A stretch of DNA of 8,802 nucleotides, from the NCBI GenBank assembly GCA_003535775.1, contig DPYO01000126.1:1-8802 (forward strand). Direction: 5' to 3'. A program made the translations under genes and the position numbers. Shown one piece after another: positions 1 to 6,078 of the stretch; position 1 is the first letter of the stretch; the number at the start of each line of letters is the position of its first letter. The stretch is from Fidelibacterota bacterium (GTDB lineage Bacteria > Fidelibacterota > Marinisomatia > Marinisomatales > UBA8229). The notes beneath the pieces are model-generated. The model saw nothing but the letters and a program-made list of their open reading frames with translations. It did not search any database and was not told the origin of the DNA.

Positions 1-417
1 AAAATCATCATCAATCTCAGGGCCGTATGCGATGGAAAAACCTATAGAGGTAAATACATCTTTAATCTCATCAAGGATTTGCTGGAGCGGATGAAGAGAA
101 CCAACCGGGAAGTGTATTCCAGGTAACGTATAATCCCTTCCAGAACTTGTAGAATAGCCTCCTGGTTTTTCAAAGCCTCTTACTTTTTTCTCAAAGGATT
201 TTAAACAATCATTTTTTAATTGATTAAGGGCTTTTCCTAATAGTGGTTTTTCTTTCGGATCTGCGGTGACCAATTGGGAAAATAAACTGGCTATTTCGCC
301 TTTCCTTCCAAGATATTTACTCCGTAATTTTTCTATAGTATTTTTATCGGAAGTCAAAGAATCAAGGGCAGTCCGGAATGAAATCCGGACTGCCTTGATC
401 TTCTTCTGAAGGCTCAT
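1..417 (-). CDS. pheS: Phenylalanine--tRNA ligase alpha subunit, N-terminal 139 residues (cut by window edge)
   Basis: This is the start of the alpha chain of the cytoplasmic (alpha-beta)2 enzyme that charges tRNA-Phe. The ATG is at 415-417 and the frame stays open to base 1, giving 139 of the roughly 340 residues usual for the family. Residues 1-90 are the charged N-terminal region, which forms a coiled coil in the family, with the typical YLGRKGE at about 35-41. The entry to the class II catalytic core follows: DYTLPG at 95-100, GSLHP at 106-110 and GFSIAYGPEID at 126-136. The motifs that bind ATP and phenylalanine lie beyond the window. The start is one base after the rplT stop codon. I see no good SD before it, so translation is probably coupled to rplT. 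A strong hairpin lies in codons 7-19 and is listed separately. pheT would be expected next. The identity is firm from both sequence and operon position. Confidence 0.96.
   Translation of the reverse strand, partial: MSLQKKIKAVRISFRTALDSLTSDKNTIEKLRSKYLGRKGEIASLFSQLVTADPKEKPLLGKALNQLKNDCLKSFEKKVRGFEKPGGYSTSSGRDYTLPGIHFPVGSLHPLQQILDEIKDVFTSIGFSIAYGPEIDDDF
361..399 (-). other. 16-bp hairpin inside the first codons of pheS
   Basis: Bases 384-399 are the reverse complement of bases 361-377 except for one unpaired base in the GGG/CC run. In the transcript this gives a 16-bp stem with a single-base bulge and a 6-base loop (378-383); a G-U pair can be added at 400/360. The stem starts about 18 bases after the A of the pheS ATG, near the leading edge of an initiating ribosome. 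It is not followed by a U-run, so it does not look like a standard intrinsic terminator. A role in setting PheS translation relative to rplT is possible but is inference. Confidence 0.75.
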
Positions 418-418
418 G

Positions 419-766
419 TTATTTCTGGATTGTACTTACTAATTCACCAAAGGTCTCAGGGTTATTTACTGCCAGATCAGCAAGCGCCTTTCTGTTTAAT
501 TCGATTCCCTTTGATTTCAATCCTGCTATAAAAACAGAATAGGACATACCATGGAGTCGTACCGCAGCATTAATCCGCAATATCCATAAACGTCGGAATT
601 GACGCTTCCTTTGTCGACGGTCACGATAGGCATATAATCCAGCCTTTGTGACTGCGTCTTTTGCGGCTTTATAATTGCGGCTCCGGGCACCATAGTAGCC
701 CTTGGCCTGCTTTACGATCTTTCTATGTCGTCTGTGCCTTGGAACAGAACTATTTGCTCTGGGCAT
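419..766 (-). CDS. rplT: 50S ribosomal protein L20
   Basis: This is a 115-residue, highly basic protein with full-length L20 sequence. It binds 23S rRNA directly and is needed early in large-subunit assembly; in several bacteria it also represses its own operon. The N-terminal extension is rich in Arg and Lys (RHRRHRK at about 10-16), followed by KGYYGARSR at about 22-30, then AYRDRRQRKRQFRRLWILRI and NAAVRLHGMSYS, which are the conserved L20 core. The C-terminal globular part ends in LADLAVNNPETF and a short tail. The ATG at 764-766 follows an AGGAG six bases upstream. It lies 11 bases after the rpmI stop and one base before pheS, as in the conserved infC-rpmI-rplT-pheS order. I did not recognise an L20-binding operator in the short intergenic gaps. 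The identity is certain. Confidence 0.99.
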   Translation of the reverse strand: MPRANSSVPRHRRHRKIVKQAKGYYGARSRNYKAAKDAVTKAGLYAYRDRRQRKRQFRRLWILRINAAVRLHGMSYSVFIAGLKSKGIELNRKALADLAVNNPETFGELVSTIQK

Positions 767-777
767 TATTTTCTCCT

Positions 778-972
778 TTAAACACCAAGCATCCGGCGGA
801 CTTTTTTACTGTCTGATCCGTCAACAATGCCAGCATTCCGCATCTTACGCTTAACGCCTTTCGAACGCCGGATTAGCATGTGTCTATGGTTTGCTTTATT
901 TCGTTTTACTTTACCGCTACCTGTCAATCTAAATCGTTTAGCGGCACCTCTTCTTGTTTTTTGTTTCGGCAT
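778..972 (-). CDS. rpmI: 50S ribosomal protein L35
   Basis: This is a 64-residue basic protein and matches the usual L35 length of 64-66. It begins MPKQKTRRGAAKRFRLTGSG, which is the family signature, continues with the conserved KRNKANHRHML stretch at about 24-34, and ends in VRRMLGV. L35 is a late-binding small protein of the large ribosomal subunit. The ATG is at 970-972. An AGGAG motif overlaps the infC stop codon, so ribosomes finishing infC can reload here; the gap to infC is only 9 bases. rplT follows after 11 bases. Nothing is unusual in length or key residues. Confidence 0.99.
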   Translation of the reverse strand: MPKQKTRRGAAKRFRLTGSGKVKRNKANHRHMLIRRSKGVKRKMRNAGIVDGSDSKKVRRMLGV

Positions 973-981
973 CTGGTTCTC

Positions 982-1494
982 CTATATTGCGGCGAAAATG
1001 AGAGACATTCTTCTCCCTTCCATGGGATTCTGCTTTTCTATTACTGCTATATCTTTCAGCATTTCAACAACTTTCTCCATAACAATATCACCTAAATCCA
1101 AGCGGGACATCTCTCTTCCACGAAACATCAAAGTTACTTTTAATTTACATCCATCTTTTAAAAATTTTCTTCCCATGTTCATTTTTGTATCCAGATCATG
1201 GCTATCAATTCGAGGACGAAGTCGAATCTCTTTCAATTTTACTACATGCTGTTTCTTTTTACTTAGATGTGCTTTTTTCTTCTTTTCATATTTTAATTTT
1301 CCATAATCCACTAATTTGCATACCGGCGGATCTGCATCTCGAGATATTTCAATAAGATCTAACCCGGCTTCTTGAGCATTTTCTAATGCTTCTTCCAACG
1401 GAAGAATTCCTAACTGTCCTCCCTTCTCAGATATCAAACGTACCTTGTCTCCAGTGATATCTTCGTTTACACGTGCTTTAGCCTTCTTTGCGAT
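982..1494 (-). CDS. infC: Translation initiation factor IF-3, starting at an AUC codon
   Basis: IF3 binds the 30S subunit, keeps 50S away and checks start codons and initiator tRNA. The frame is open from a stop at 1525-1527. I place the start at ATC 1492-1494, giving 170 residues with the usual IF3 beginning (AKKAKARVNEDITGDKVR). Choosing the TTG at 1435-1437 would lose that conserved N-terminus. An AAAGGAGG SD ends 7 bases before the ATC, and there is no ATG, GTG or TTG in frame at the right distance. IF3 genes are known to use AUU, AUC or AUA starts, which IF3 itself discriminates against, giving autoregulation. The N domain has QLGILPLEEAL and GLDLIEIS; the lysine-rich linker follows the KLVDYGK stretch; the C domain has KEIRLRP and RGREMSR and ends in GRRMSLIFAAI. 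The start overlaps thrS by 17 bases. Confidence 0.96.
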   Translation of the reverse strand: MAKKAKARVNEDITGDKVRLISEKGGQLGILPLEEALENAQEAGLDLIEISRDADPPVCKLVDYGKLKYEKKKKAHLSKKKQHVVKLKEIRLRPRIDSHDLDTKMNMGRKFLKDGCKLKVTLMFRGREMSRLDLGDIVMEKVVEMLKDIAVIEKQNPMEGRRMSLIFAAI

Positions 1495-3436
1495 ATGTAT
1501 TCCTCCTTTGATTAATTTCCTCGACTAATTTAGAAGAAAAGCTATCTAAATTCATAGATCCAATATTTCCCTCAAACCTACGACGGACGGAAACAGTGTT
1601 CTCCTTTTCTTCCCGTTCTCCAATGATCAGCATTACATTTATCTTAGATAGTTCTGCCAAACGTATCTTTGCTCCAATTTTGTCAGGGCGATCATCCAAT
1701 TCAACCCTGATATCAACATTCTTCAGGTTAGATTGGACAAAATTAGCATAATTTTCCACCTTCTCAGAAACCGTTAAAATAGCCACTTGTACCGGAGCTA
1801 ACCAAAGGGGAAAATCAGCACTGTAATGTTCAATTAAAAACCCGATAAATCTTTCATGGGTCCCAAGAGGTGCCCGGTGAATACACAACGGTGTTGCTTC
1901 TTCTCCTCTTTCATTCGTGTAATTCAAGCCAAATAAAGATGGAATGGCAAAATCTACCTGATTTGTTGCCAGAGTAAATTTCCGACCGATAGTACTCCAA
2001 ACCTGGACGTCAATCTTCGGCCCGTAAAAAGCAGCCTCGCCTGATTTTTCTATGTAATTGATACCACCCTCATCCAGGGCTTTTCGTACATCCTGTTCCG
2101 TTTGAATCCATAACTCTGGCTCATTTACATATTTCTTACCTAAACCCTCAGAAGAATGAAGACATAATTCCATTTCATACTTATCAATTCCAAAAATTTT
2201 GAAATACGTTAAATACATCTGACAAACTGATAAAAATTCTTCTTTAAATTGTTCTTTGGTGCAGTAAATATGAGCATCATTCATCTGCATGCTCCTAACC
2301 CTCATAAGACCAAAAAGTTCGCCTGATTTTTCATATCGGTAACACGTACCATATTCTGCTAATCGCAATGGAAGATCCCGGTAACTCCGTGGTACAGATG
2401 CATAAATCTTATGATGATGCGGGCAGTTCATCGGTTTCACATAATAATCGATCCCATCAACATCCATGGCAGGATACATGCTTTCTTTATAATGCTTTAA
2501 ATGTCCGGATTTTTCATAAAGACTTCCTTTAGTTAAATGGGGCGTGCGAACCCTTTGGTATCCTGCTTTTCCTTCGGTCACTTTCGCTAACTTTTCCAGT
2601 TCTTCGATAATGATAGTCCCTTTGGGGAGCCAAAGAGGAAGTCCTGGGCCTATCTCATCATCAAATGCAAATAATTCCAGCTCTTTCCCTAATTTACGAT
2701 GATCCCGTTTTTTTGCTTCTTCAAGCATATGAAGATATTCTTTTAATTCTTTTTTTGTATTAAAAACCGTTCCATAAATCCGCTGCAGCATTTTATTGTT
2801 TTCATCCCCACGCCAGTATGCACCAGAAGAATTGAGGATCTTGAAATATTTAATCCTTCCTGTTGATGGAACATGGGGTCCTCTGCACAGATCAATAAAA
2901 CTATCTTGTTGATAGGCAGACAGTACTTCCTCCGGAGAAATTTCCTCAATAATTTCAACTTTATAGTTTTCATCCATTGATTTAAAAAGATCAATAGCCT
3001 CATCTTTTGAGAAAATCTTTCGTTTCACCGGATAATTATTTTGAGCCAGTTCTCTCATCTTTTCTTCGATGCTAACAAGGTCTTCATCAGTAAAGGGATT
3101 TTCAACATCAAAATCATAGTAAAAACGATTTTCAATCGCCGGACCGATAGTTACTCTGGCATTAGGAAATAATTCTTTTACAGCCTGAGCCATAAGATGT
3201 GCTGTGCTGTGCAATAATACTTCATGTCCATCGGTACTATCCCCTGTGATAATATTAATATCTGCATCAATATCAATGGCTTCTGTTAAATCTGTCAGTT
3301 TCCCATTTAATTGTGCTGCAACGGCATCCTTAGCTAAACGCATTCCGATACTTTCTGCAACTTCAAGCAGGGTAGTTCCTGTCGGATACATACGGGTACT
3401 ATTATCAGGAAATGTAAGGGTAATCTTGTTCTTCAC
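1478..3436 (-). CDS. thrS: Threonine--tRNA ligase
   Basis: This is a 652-residue class II synthetase that charges tRNA-Thr in the cytoplasm. It is full length for the bacterial family. It has an N-terminal TGS domain (about 1-65), then the editing domain that removes misattached serine, with HSTAH (H76, H80) and DLCRGPHV (C184) intact. The catalytic core carries the zinc ligands C338 in MNCP, H389 in NDAHIYC and H520 in CIHRAPLGTHERF; arginines lie in RDLPLRLAE and GLMRVRS. The anticodon-binding domain starts at about LAPVQVAIL (547). The start is GTG at 3434-3436, directly after an in-frame TAA, so it cannot begin further upstream. I see no SD before it. The active site reads MNCPHHHKIY where the E. 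coli enzyme has MNCPGH. The last 17 bases overlap infC. Its leader lies between it and tRNA-Val. Confidence 0.98.
   Translation of the reverse strand: MKNKITLTFPDNSTRMYPTGTTLLEVAESIGMRLAKDAVAAQLNGKLTDLTEAIDIDADINIITGDSTDGHEVLLHSTAHLMAQAVKELFPNARVTIGPAIENRFYYDFDVENPFTDEDLVSIEEKMRELAQNNYPVKRKIFSKDEAIDLFKSMDENYKVEIIEEISPEEVLSAYQQDSFIDLCRGPHVPSTGRIKYFKILNSSGAYWRGDENNKMLQRIYGTVFNTKKELKEYLHMLEEAKKRDHRKLGKELELFAFDDEIGPGLPLWLPKGTIIIEELEKLAKVTEGKAGYQRVRTPHLTKGSLYEKSGHLKHYKESMYPAMDVDGIDYYVKPMNCPHHHKIYASVPRSYRDLPLRLAEYGTCYRYEKSGELFGLMRVRSMQMNDAHIYCTKEQFKEEFLSVCQMYLTYFKIFGIDKYEMELCLHSSEGLGKKYVNEPELWIQTEQDVRKALDEGGINYIEKSGEAAFYGPKIDVQVWSTIGRKFTLATNQVDFAIPSLFGLNYTNERGEEATPLCIHRAPLGTHERFIGFLIEHYSADFPLWLAPVQVAILTVSEKVENYANFVQSNLKNVDIRVELDDRPDKIGAKIRLAELSKINVMLIIGEREEKENTVSVRRRFEGNIGSMNLDSFSSKLVEEINQRRNTYRKEG
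1495..1509 (-). promoter_or_regulatory. Strong Shine-Dalgarno site for infC, inside the end of thrS
   Basis: Bases 1502-1509 read AAAGGAGG on the minus strand, a near-perfect anti-SD match, followed by 7 bases and the ATC start of infC at 1492-1494. The two AGG triplets are also consecutive Arg codons of thrS. This site decides the infC start: no other in-frame candidate has an SD at proper spacing. A strong SD paired with a weak start codon is the arrangement expected for IF3 autoregulation. Confidence 0.85.
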
Positions 3437-3574
3437 TTAATAGGATAAAATTCAAATTAAAAAATAAAACGTACCTGTATGCGGTGTAAGTATTGGAAAA
3501 CCTTATAGGAAAGATTTAGATACCAATTAATATTTTTGTTTAGCTTCATTACTGATAATTGAAATTAATTATAG
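3437..3574 (-). promoter_or_regulatory. Leader of thrS, with a possible hairpin at 3492-3527
   Basis: This is 138 AT-rich bases between tRNA-Val and thrS. In the transcript, bases 3523-3527 can pair with 3492-3496, and inside that 3513-3517 can pair with 3498-3502 (one U-G pair), with a 10-base loop. This is two short stacked stems separated by a lopsided internal loop. I find no T-box sequence, no U-run terminator, and no convincing SD ahead of the thrS GTG. E. coli thrS is repressed by its own product through leader hairpins that mimic tRNA-Thr; I do not see an equivalent anticodon-like loop here. A regulatory role is speculative. Confidence 0.3.
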
Positions 3575-3648
3575 TGGGCGATACAGGATTTGAACCAGTG
3601 ACCTCCTGCATGTCAAGCAGGCACTCTAACCAACTGAGCTAATCGCCC
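3575..3648 (-). tRNA. tRNA-Val, anticodon GAC
   Basis: The 74 bases fold as a standard cloverleaf. The acceptor is GGGCGAT (3648-3642) paired with ATCGCCC (3582-3576), with discriminator A at 3575. The D arm is GCTC/GAGT with a G-U closing pair. The anticodon stem is CCTGC/GCAGG with loop TTGACAT, giving anticodon GAC, which reads valine GUC and GUU codons. The variable loop has five bases and the T loop is TTCAAAT. CCA is not encoded, so it must be added by the nucleotidyltransferase. The T stem ACTGG/CCTGT has a T-T mismatch in the middle (positions 51 and 63). The gene lies 138 bases upstream of thrS on the same strand, with a possible promoter behind it. Confidence 0.96.
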
Positions 3649-3685
3649 GTAGTCATTGAAAAGAAATATTACTAAAATTTCAAAC

Positions 3686-3714
3686 ATTATCATAGACTCG
3701 TCTAACAAAAGCAA
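3686..3714 (-). promoter_or_regulatory. Possible sigma70-type promoter for tRNA-Val
   Basis: On the minus strand, TTGCTT (3714-3709) and GATAAT (3691-3686) are separated by 17 bases, a normal spacing for the housekeeping sigma factor. The -10 box lies 37 bases before the 5' end of the tRNA. It is the best candidate in the gap behind the S41 peptidase gene, and could also serve thrS by read-through. The match is moderate and the surrounding DNA is AT-rich, so chance is a real alternative. Confidence 0.4.
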
Positions 3715-3726
3715 ATAAATTTACCG

Positions 3727-3760
3727 AAAAACATCTATTCCCTTGGAAGAATATTTCCAA
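3727..3760 (-). terminator. Weak possible terminator after the S41 peptidase gene
   Basis: Bases 3755-3760 and 3743-3748 form a perfect 6-bp stem, TTGGAA/TTCCAA, around a 6-base loop, 21 bases past the peptidase stop codon. A run of five T on the minus strand lies at 3731-3727, but 11 bases separate it from the stem and the stem is AT-rich. It is a poor match to a textbook intrinsic terminator and is listed only because the next gene appears to have its own promoter. Confidence 0.2.
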
Positions 3761-3781
3761 CGATAAGATTCAGGTAATATT

Positions 3782-5437
3782 TTATTCATTTTCCAATCTA
3801 AGTACGTTCCTATAGGCCACTTGATCTTCTAAAATAGAAATTGCTTTTTCCACATATTCATCACTTTGTAAAGTGAATTGAATCCTACCTTCCTTTCCAT
3901 TGTAATGATTGGCAAATTCAGCAAGAAGCCACTTTCGAATATCCTCAGACTCTTTATCAAATAGGGAGGCTTCTTTCTCAACAAAAAATCCATCTATTAT
4001 TTCAAAAGCACTGTTTAACTCTGCGTTCGTACTGTCAATTGAAGATAATTTAGCCTTGAAATCATTGTAATTGGACTCACCATCAATACTAATATCTAAA
4101 TCTTGTTCTTTCAAATAAACATAAAAATCTTCTATAAGATCTTCAGTTGCTAATACTTCATCAAATGATGAATAGTTTTGTTTTCTTTTTTGAACGTAAG
4201 TAAAAAGGATGCCTTGTCTCCAACATTCCCGTGTTAATGGACCATACTTGTGAACCTCCACTTCATAATCGGGCATGATACCTCCGCCTCCTTTAACCTT
4301 CCGTCCCTTAACCGTAGCAAATAGCGTATCTTGTTCTGATACATCATTGATAATGTCTTTATCTATATATCCCGGATTCTGGATCAGTCTGCCACTTGGA
4401 ATGTAATATTTTGCTGTCGTCATTTTTAATCTGCGTTCCTTATCAAGCTGATATACAGACTGCACAAGCCCTTTTCCAAATGAGCGGCGTCCTATGATAA
4501 CTCCTCGATCTAAATCCTGGATAGCACCCGATACAATTTCACTTGCAGAGGCACTACCTTCATTAATTAATATTGCTATTTTTATATCAGAACCTATCAC
4601 TGGGTCTTTTTTAGAGAAAAATGTTCTATTTGAACCTTTAGTCCTTCCTTTGGTAGAAAGAAGTTTCTCACCTTTCAGTAAAAACATATCTAAAATATCT
4701 ATTGAAGACTTTAGCAATCCTCCAGGATTATTTCTGAGATCCAGAATAATCGCTTCTGCTTTTTGTTCCTTTAGCTGATCTATAGCTTTTTTCATGCCCG
4801 GAGCAGCATTTTTTGAAAACCTGGTCAAAAGGATATACCCGATCCGATCATTCAGCATACCGGAATAAGCTACATCCTTCACTTTAATATCTTCCCGGAT
4901 CATCGTAAACTTTATTACATTGTCCAGACCTGCTCTTTGGATAGAGAGAGTGACCTCGGTTCCTTTCTCTCCTCTTATGAGCCTTGCCACATCGTTCAAA
5001 TTCATATCCTTTGCTACAACGGTGTCAATCTTTACAATTACATCACCGCTGATTATTCCAGCTCTCATTGTCGGAGAATCAGCCATTGGTGCAACCACTG
5101 TTATTTCCCCGTCCCGTTTACCAATCTCCATCCCGACCCCTCCATATTTCCCTTTGGTCAAGAGATCAATCCCTTCTCCTTCTTCCGGTTCCATAAAAAC
5201 TGTAAATGGATCCAAATCATTCAAAATATTCCGTATGCTTTTTCTGGTAAATTTTTCTACATCAATTTCATCGGCATAATTGGTTACAATATATTTGTAT
5301 ACATCATTTATCAATTTTTGATTTACGGCAACTTGTTTAAAAATATCAGCTTTTGAAACAGCAAATAAAGCAGTTCCGCAAAGAATGATAATTCCAACCA
5401 CGAACAGATATTTTCTTTGAATGTTATTTACTTTCAT
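3782..5437 (-). CDS. S41 family carboxyl-terminal processing peptidase (CtpA/Prc type)
   Basis: This is a 551-residue serine protease that acts outside the cytoplasmic membrane, most likely on envelope proteins. Residues 9-27 are a hydrophobic signal or anchor; Cys20 is not in a proper lipobox. A helical N-terminal part follows, then a PDZ domain from about 98 (YGGVGM) to 180, which in the family recognises the C-terminus of substrates. The S41 core has LDLRNNPGG at 232-240, NEGSASASE at 292-300 with the expected nucleophile Ser297, and FGKGLVQ at 320-326 with Lys322 and Gln326. The Ser-Lys spacing of 25 matches known CtpA enzymes. About 150 residues after roughly 400 form a C-terminal extension without a motif I recognise. 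The ATG overlaps the tmk stop (ATGA), and its SD is 14 bases upstream. The substrate is unknown. Confidence 0.93.
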   Translation of the reverse strand: MKVNNIQRKYLFVVGIIILCGTALFAVSKADIFKQVAVNQKLINDVYKYIVTNYADEIDVEKFTRKSIRNILNDLDPFTVFMEPEEGEGIDLLTKGKYGGVGMEIGKRDGEITVVAPMADSPTMRAGIISGDVIVKIDTVVAKDMNLNDVARLIRGEKGTEVTLSIQRAGLDNVIKFTMIREDIKVKDVAYSGMLNDRIGYILLTRFSKNAAPGMKKAIDQLKEQKAEAIILDLRNNPGGLLKSSIDILDMFLLKGEKLLSTKGRTKGSNRTFFSKKDPVIGSDIKIAILINEGSASASEIVSGAIQDLDRGVIIGRRSFGKGLVQSVYQLDKERRLKMTTAKYYIPSGRLIQNPGYIDKDIINDVSEQDTLFATVKGRKVKGGGGIMPDYEVEVHKYGPLTRECWRQGILFTYVQKRKQNYSSFDEVLATEDLIEDFYVYLKEQDLDISIDGESNYNDFKAKLSSIDSTNAELNSAFEIIDGFFVEKEASLFDKESEDIRKWLLAEFANHYNGKEGRIQFTLQSDEYVEKAISILEDQVAYRNVLRLENE

Positions 5438-6078
5438 TGTGTTAAAAAATACCTCCTTTTTATTTCATCCCATATATTATCCTGGATTATTTCTCTATCC
5501 ATATGACCATCAATGACAATAATTCTGTCAGAATATTGTTTTGCTAATTCCAAATATGTTCGCCGAACCTGTTTTTGAAAAGTTATTCCTTCTTCTTCAA
5601 TCCGGTCCTCGGTTTGTCCTCTTCTCCGAAGAGCTTCTTTTGGAAGTATATCTATAACAAAAGTAACATTCGGTTCCAAATCATAGGTTGCAAATTTGTT
5701 AAGATCTTGAAGCCAATCAAGGTTTAATTCTCTCCCACCGCCTTGATATGCCAGGGTGGAATCTGCATACCGGTCTGCTATAACCCATCGATTCTGTTCC
5801 AGATTAGGTAGAATTACCTCTTTTGTCAATTGGGAACGACTGGCCGTCATCAGCAAGGCTTCGGTTCTTGCCACCATCTGTCGATTTCCCTTCGTCAGTA
5901 AAACGTGGCGAATCGCCTCAGAAACAGGGGTCCCTCCAGGCTCACGAACTAAAATCCCTTGCTTACCATTTTGAATTAATTTATCTAAGAGCAACGTGGC
6001 TTGAGTGGTTTTACCGCTGCCGTCAATCCCTTCAAATGAAATAAAACGAGCCTTATCCGAAGTAGACATTTGGGTCAT
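5434..6078 (-). CDS. tmk: Thymidylate kinase
   Basis: This 214-residue cytoplasmic enzyme phosphorylates dTMP to dTDP with ATP, a required step of dTTP synthesis. Length is normal for the family. The P-loop is FEGIDGSGKTTQ at 15-26. REPGGTPVSEAIR at 45-57 and the DRY motif at 102-104, followed by ADSTLAYQGGGR, form the dTMP site. The LID is the arginine-rich RRRGQTEDRIEEEG at 151-164. The absence of an arginine inside the P-loop together with arginines in the LID resembles the E. coli (type II) enzyme. The start could be ATG 6076-6078 or ATG 6067-6069; neither has a strong SD, and both lie in or beside the 26-base overlap with rsmI, so coupling is likely. The stop overlaps the start of the S41 peptidase gene. 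Confidence 0.97.
   Translation of the reverse strand: MTQMSTSDKARFISFEGIDGSGKTTQATLLLDKLIQNGKQGILVREPGGTPVSEAIRHVLLTKGNRQMVARTEALLMTASRSQLTKEVILPNLEQNRWVIADRYADSTLAYQGGGRELNLDWLQDLNKFATYDLEPNVTFVIDILPKEALRRRGQTEDRIEEEGITFQKQVRRTYLELAKQYSDRIIVIDGHMDREIIQDNIWDEIKRRYFLTQ
5438..5456 (-). promoter_or_regulatory. SD for the S41 peptidase, at unusually long spacing inside tmk
   Basis: GGAGG (5456-5452 on the minus strand) is a full-strength SD but lies 14 bases before the ATG at 5435-5437, longer than the usual 5-9. No other in-frame start fits better, and the ATG overlaps the tmk TGA by the ATGA arrangement. Translation may depend on ribosomes finishing tmk rather than on direct loading. Confidence 0.55.

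Noticed and set aside
361..399. pheS hairpin as an intrinsic terminator
   Set aside because: No U-run follows the stem, and it lies inside an intact coding frame.
827..1306. Long plus-strand open frame of 159 codons across rpmI and infC
   Set aside because: It lies opposite two certain genes and its Phe/Ser-rich, low-complexity translation is the usual mirror of lysine-rich ribosomal genes; no family resemblance.
982..1437. TTG start for infC giving 151 residues
   Set aside because: It would remove the conserved VNEDIT beginning of IF3; the frame continues upstream to an ATC with an ideal SD.
3437..3574. T-box riboswitch before thrS
   Set aside because: No T-box consensus, no specifier loop and no terminator/antiterminator pair can be made out.
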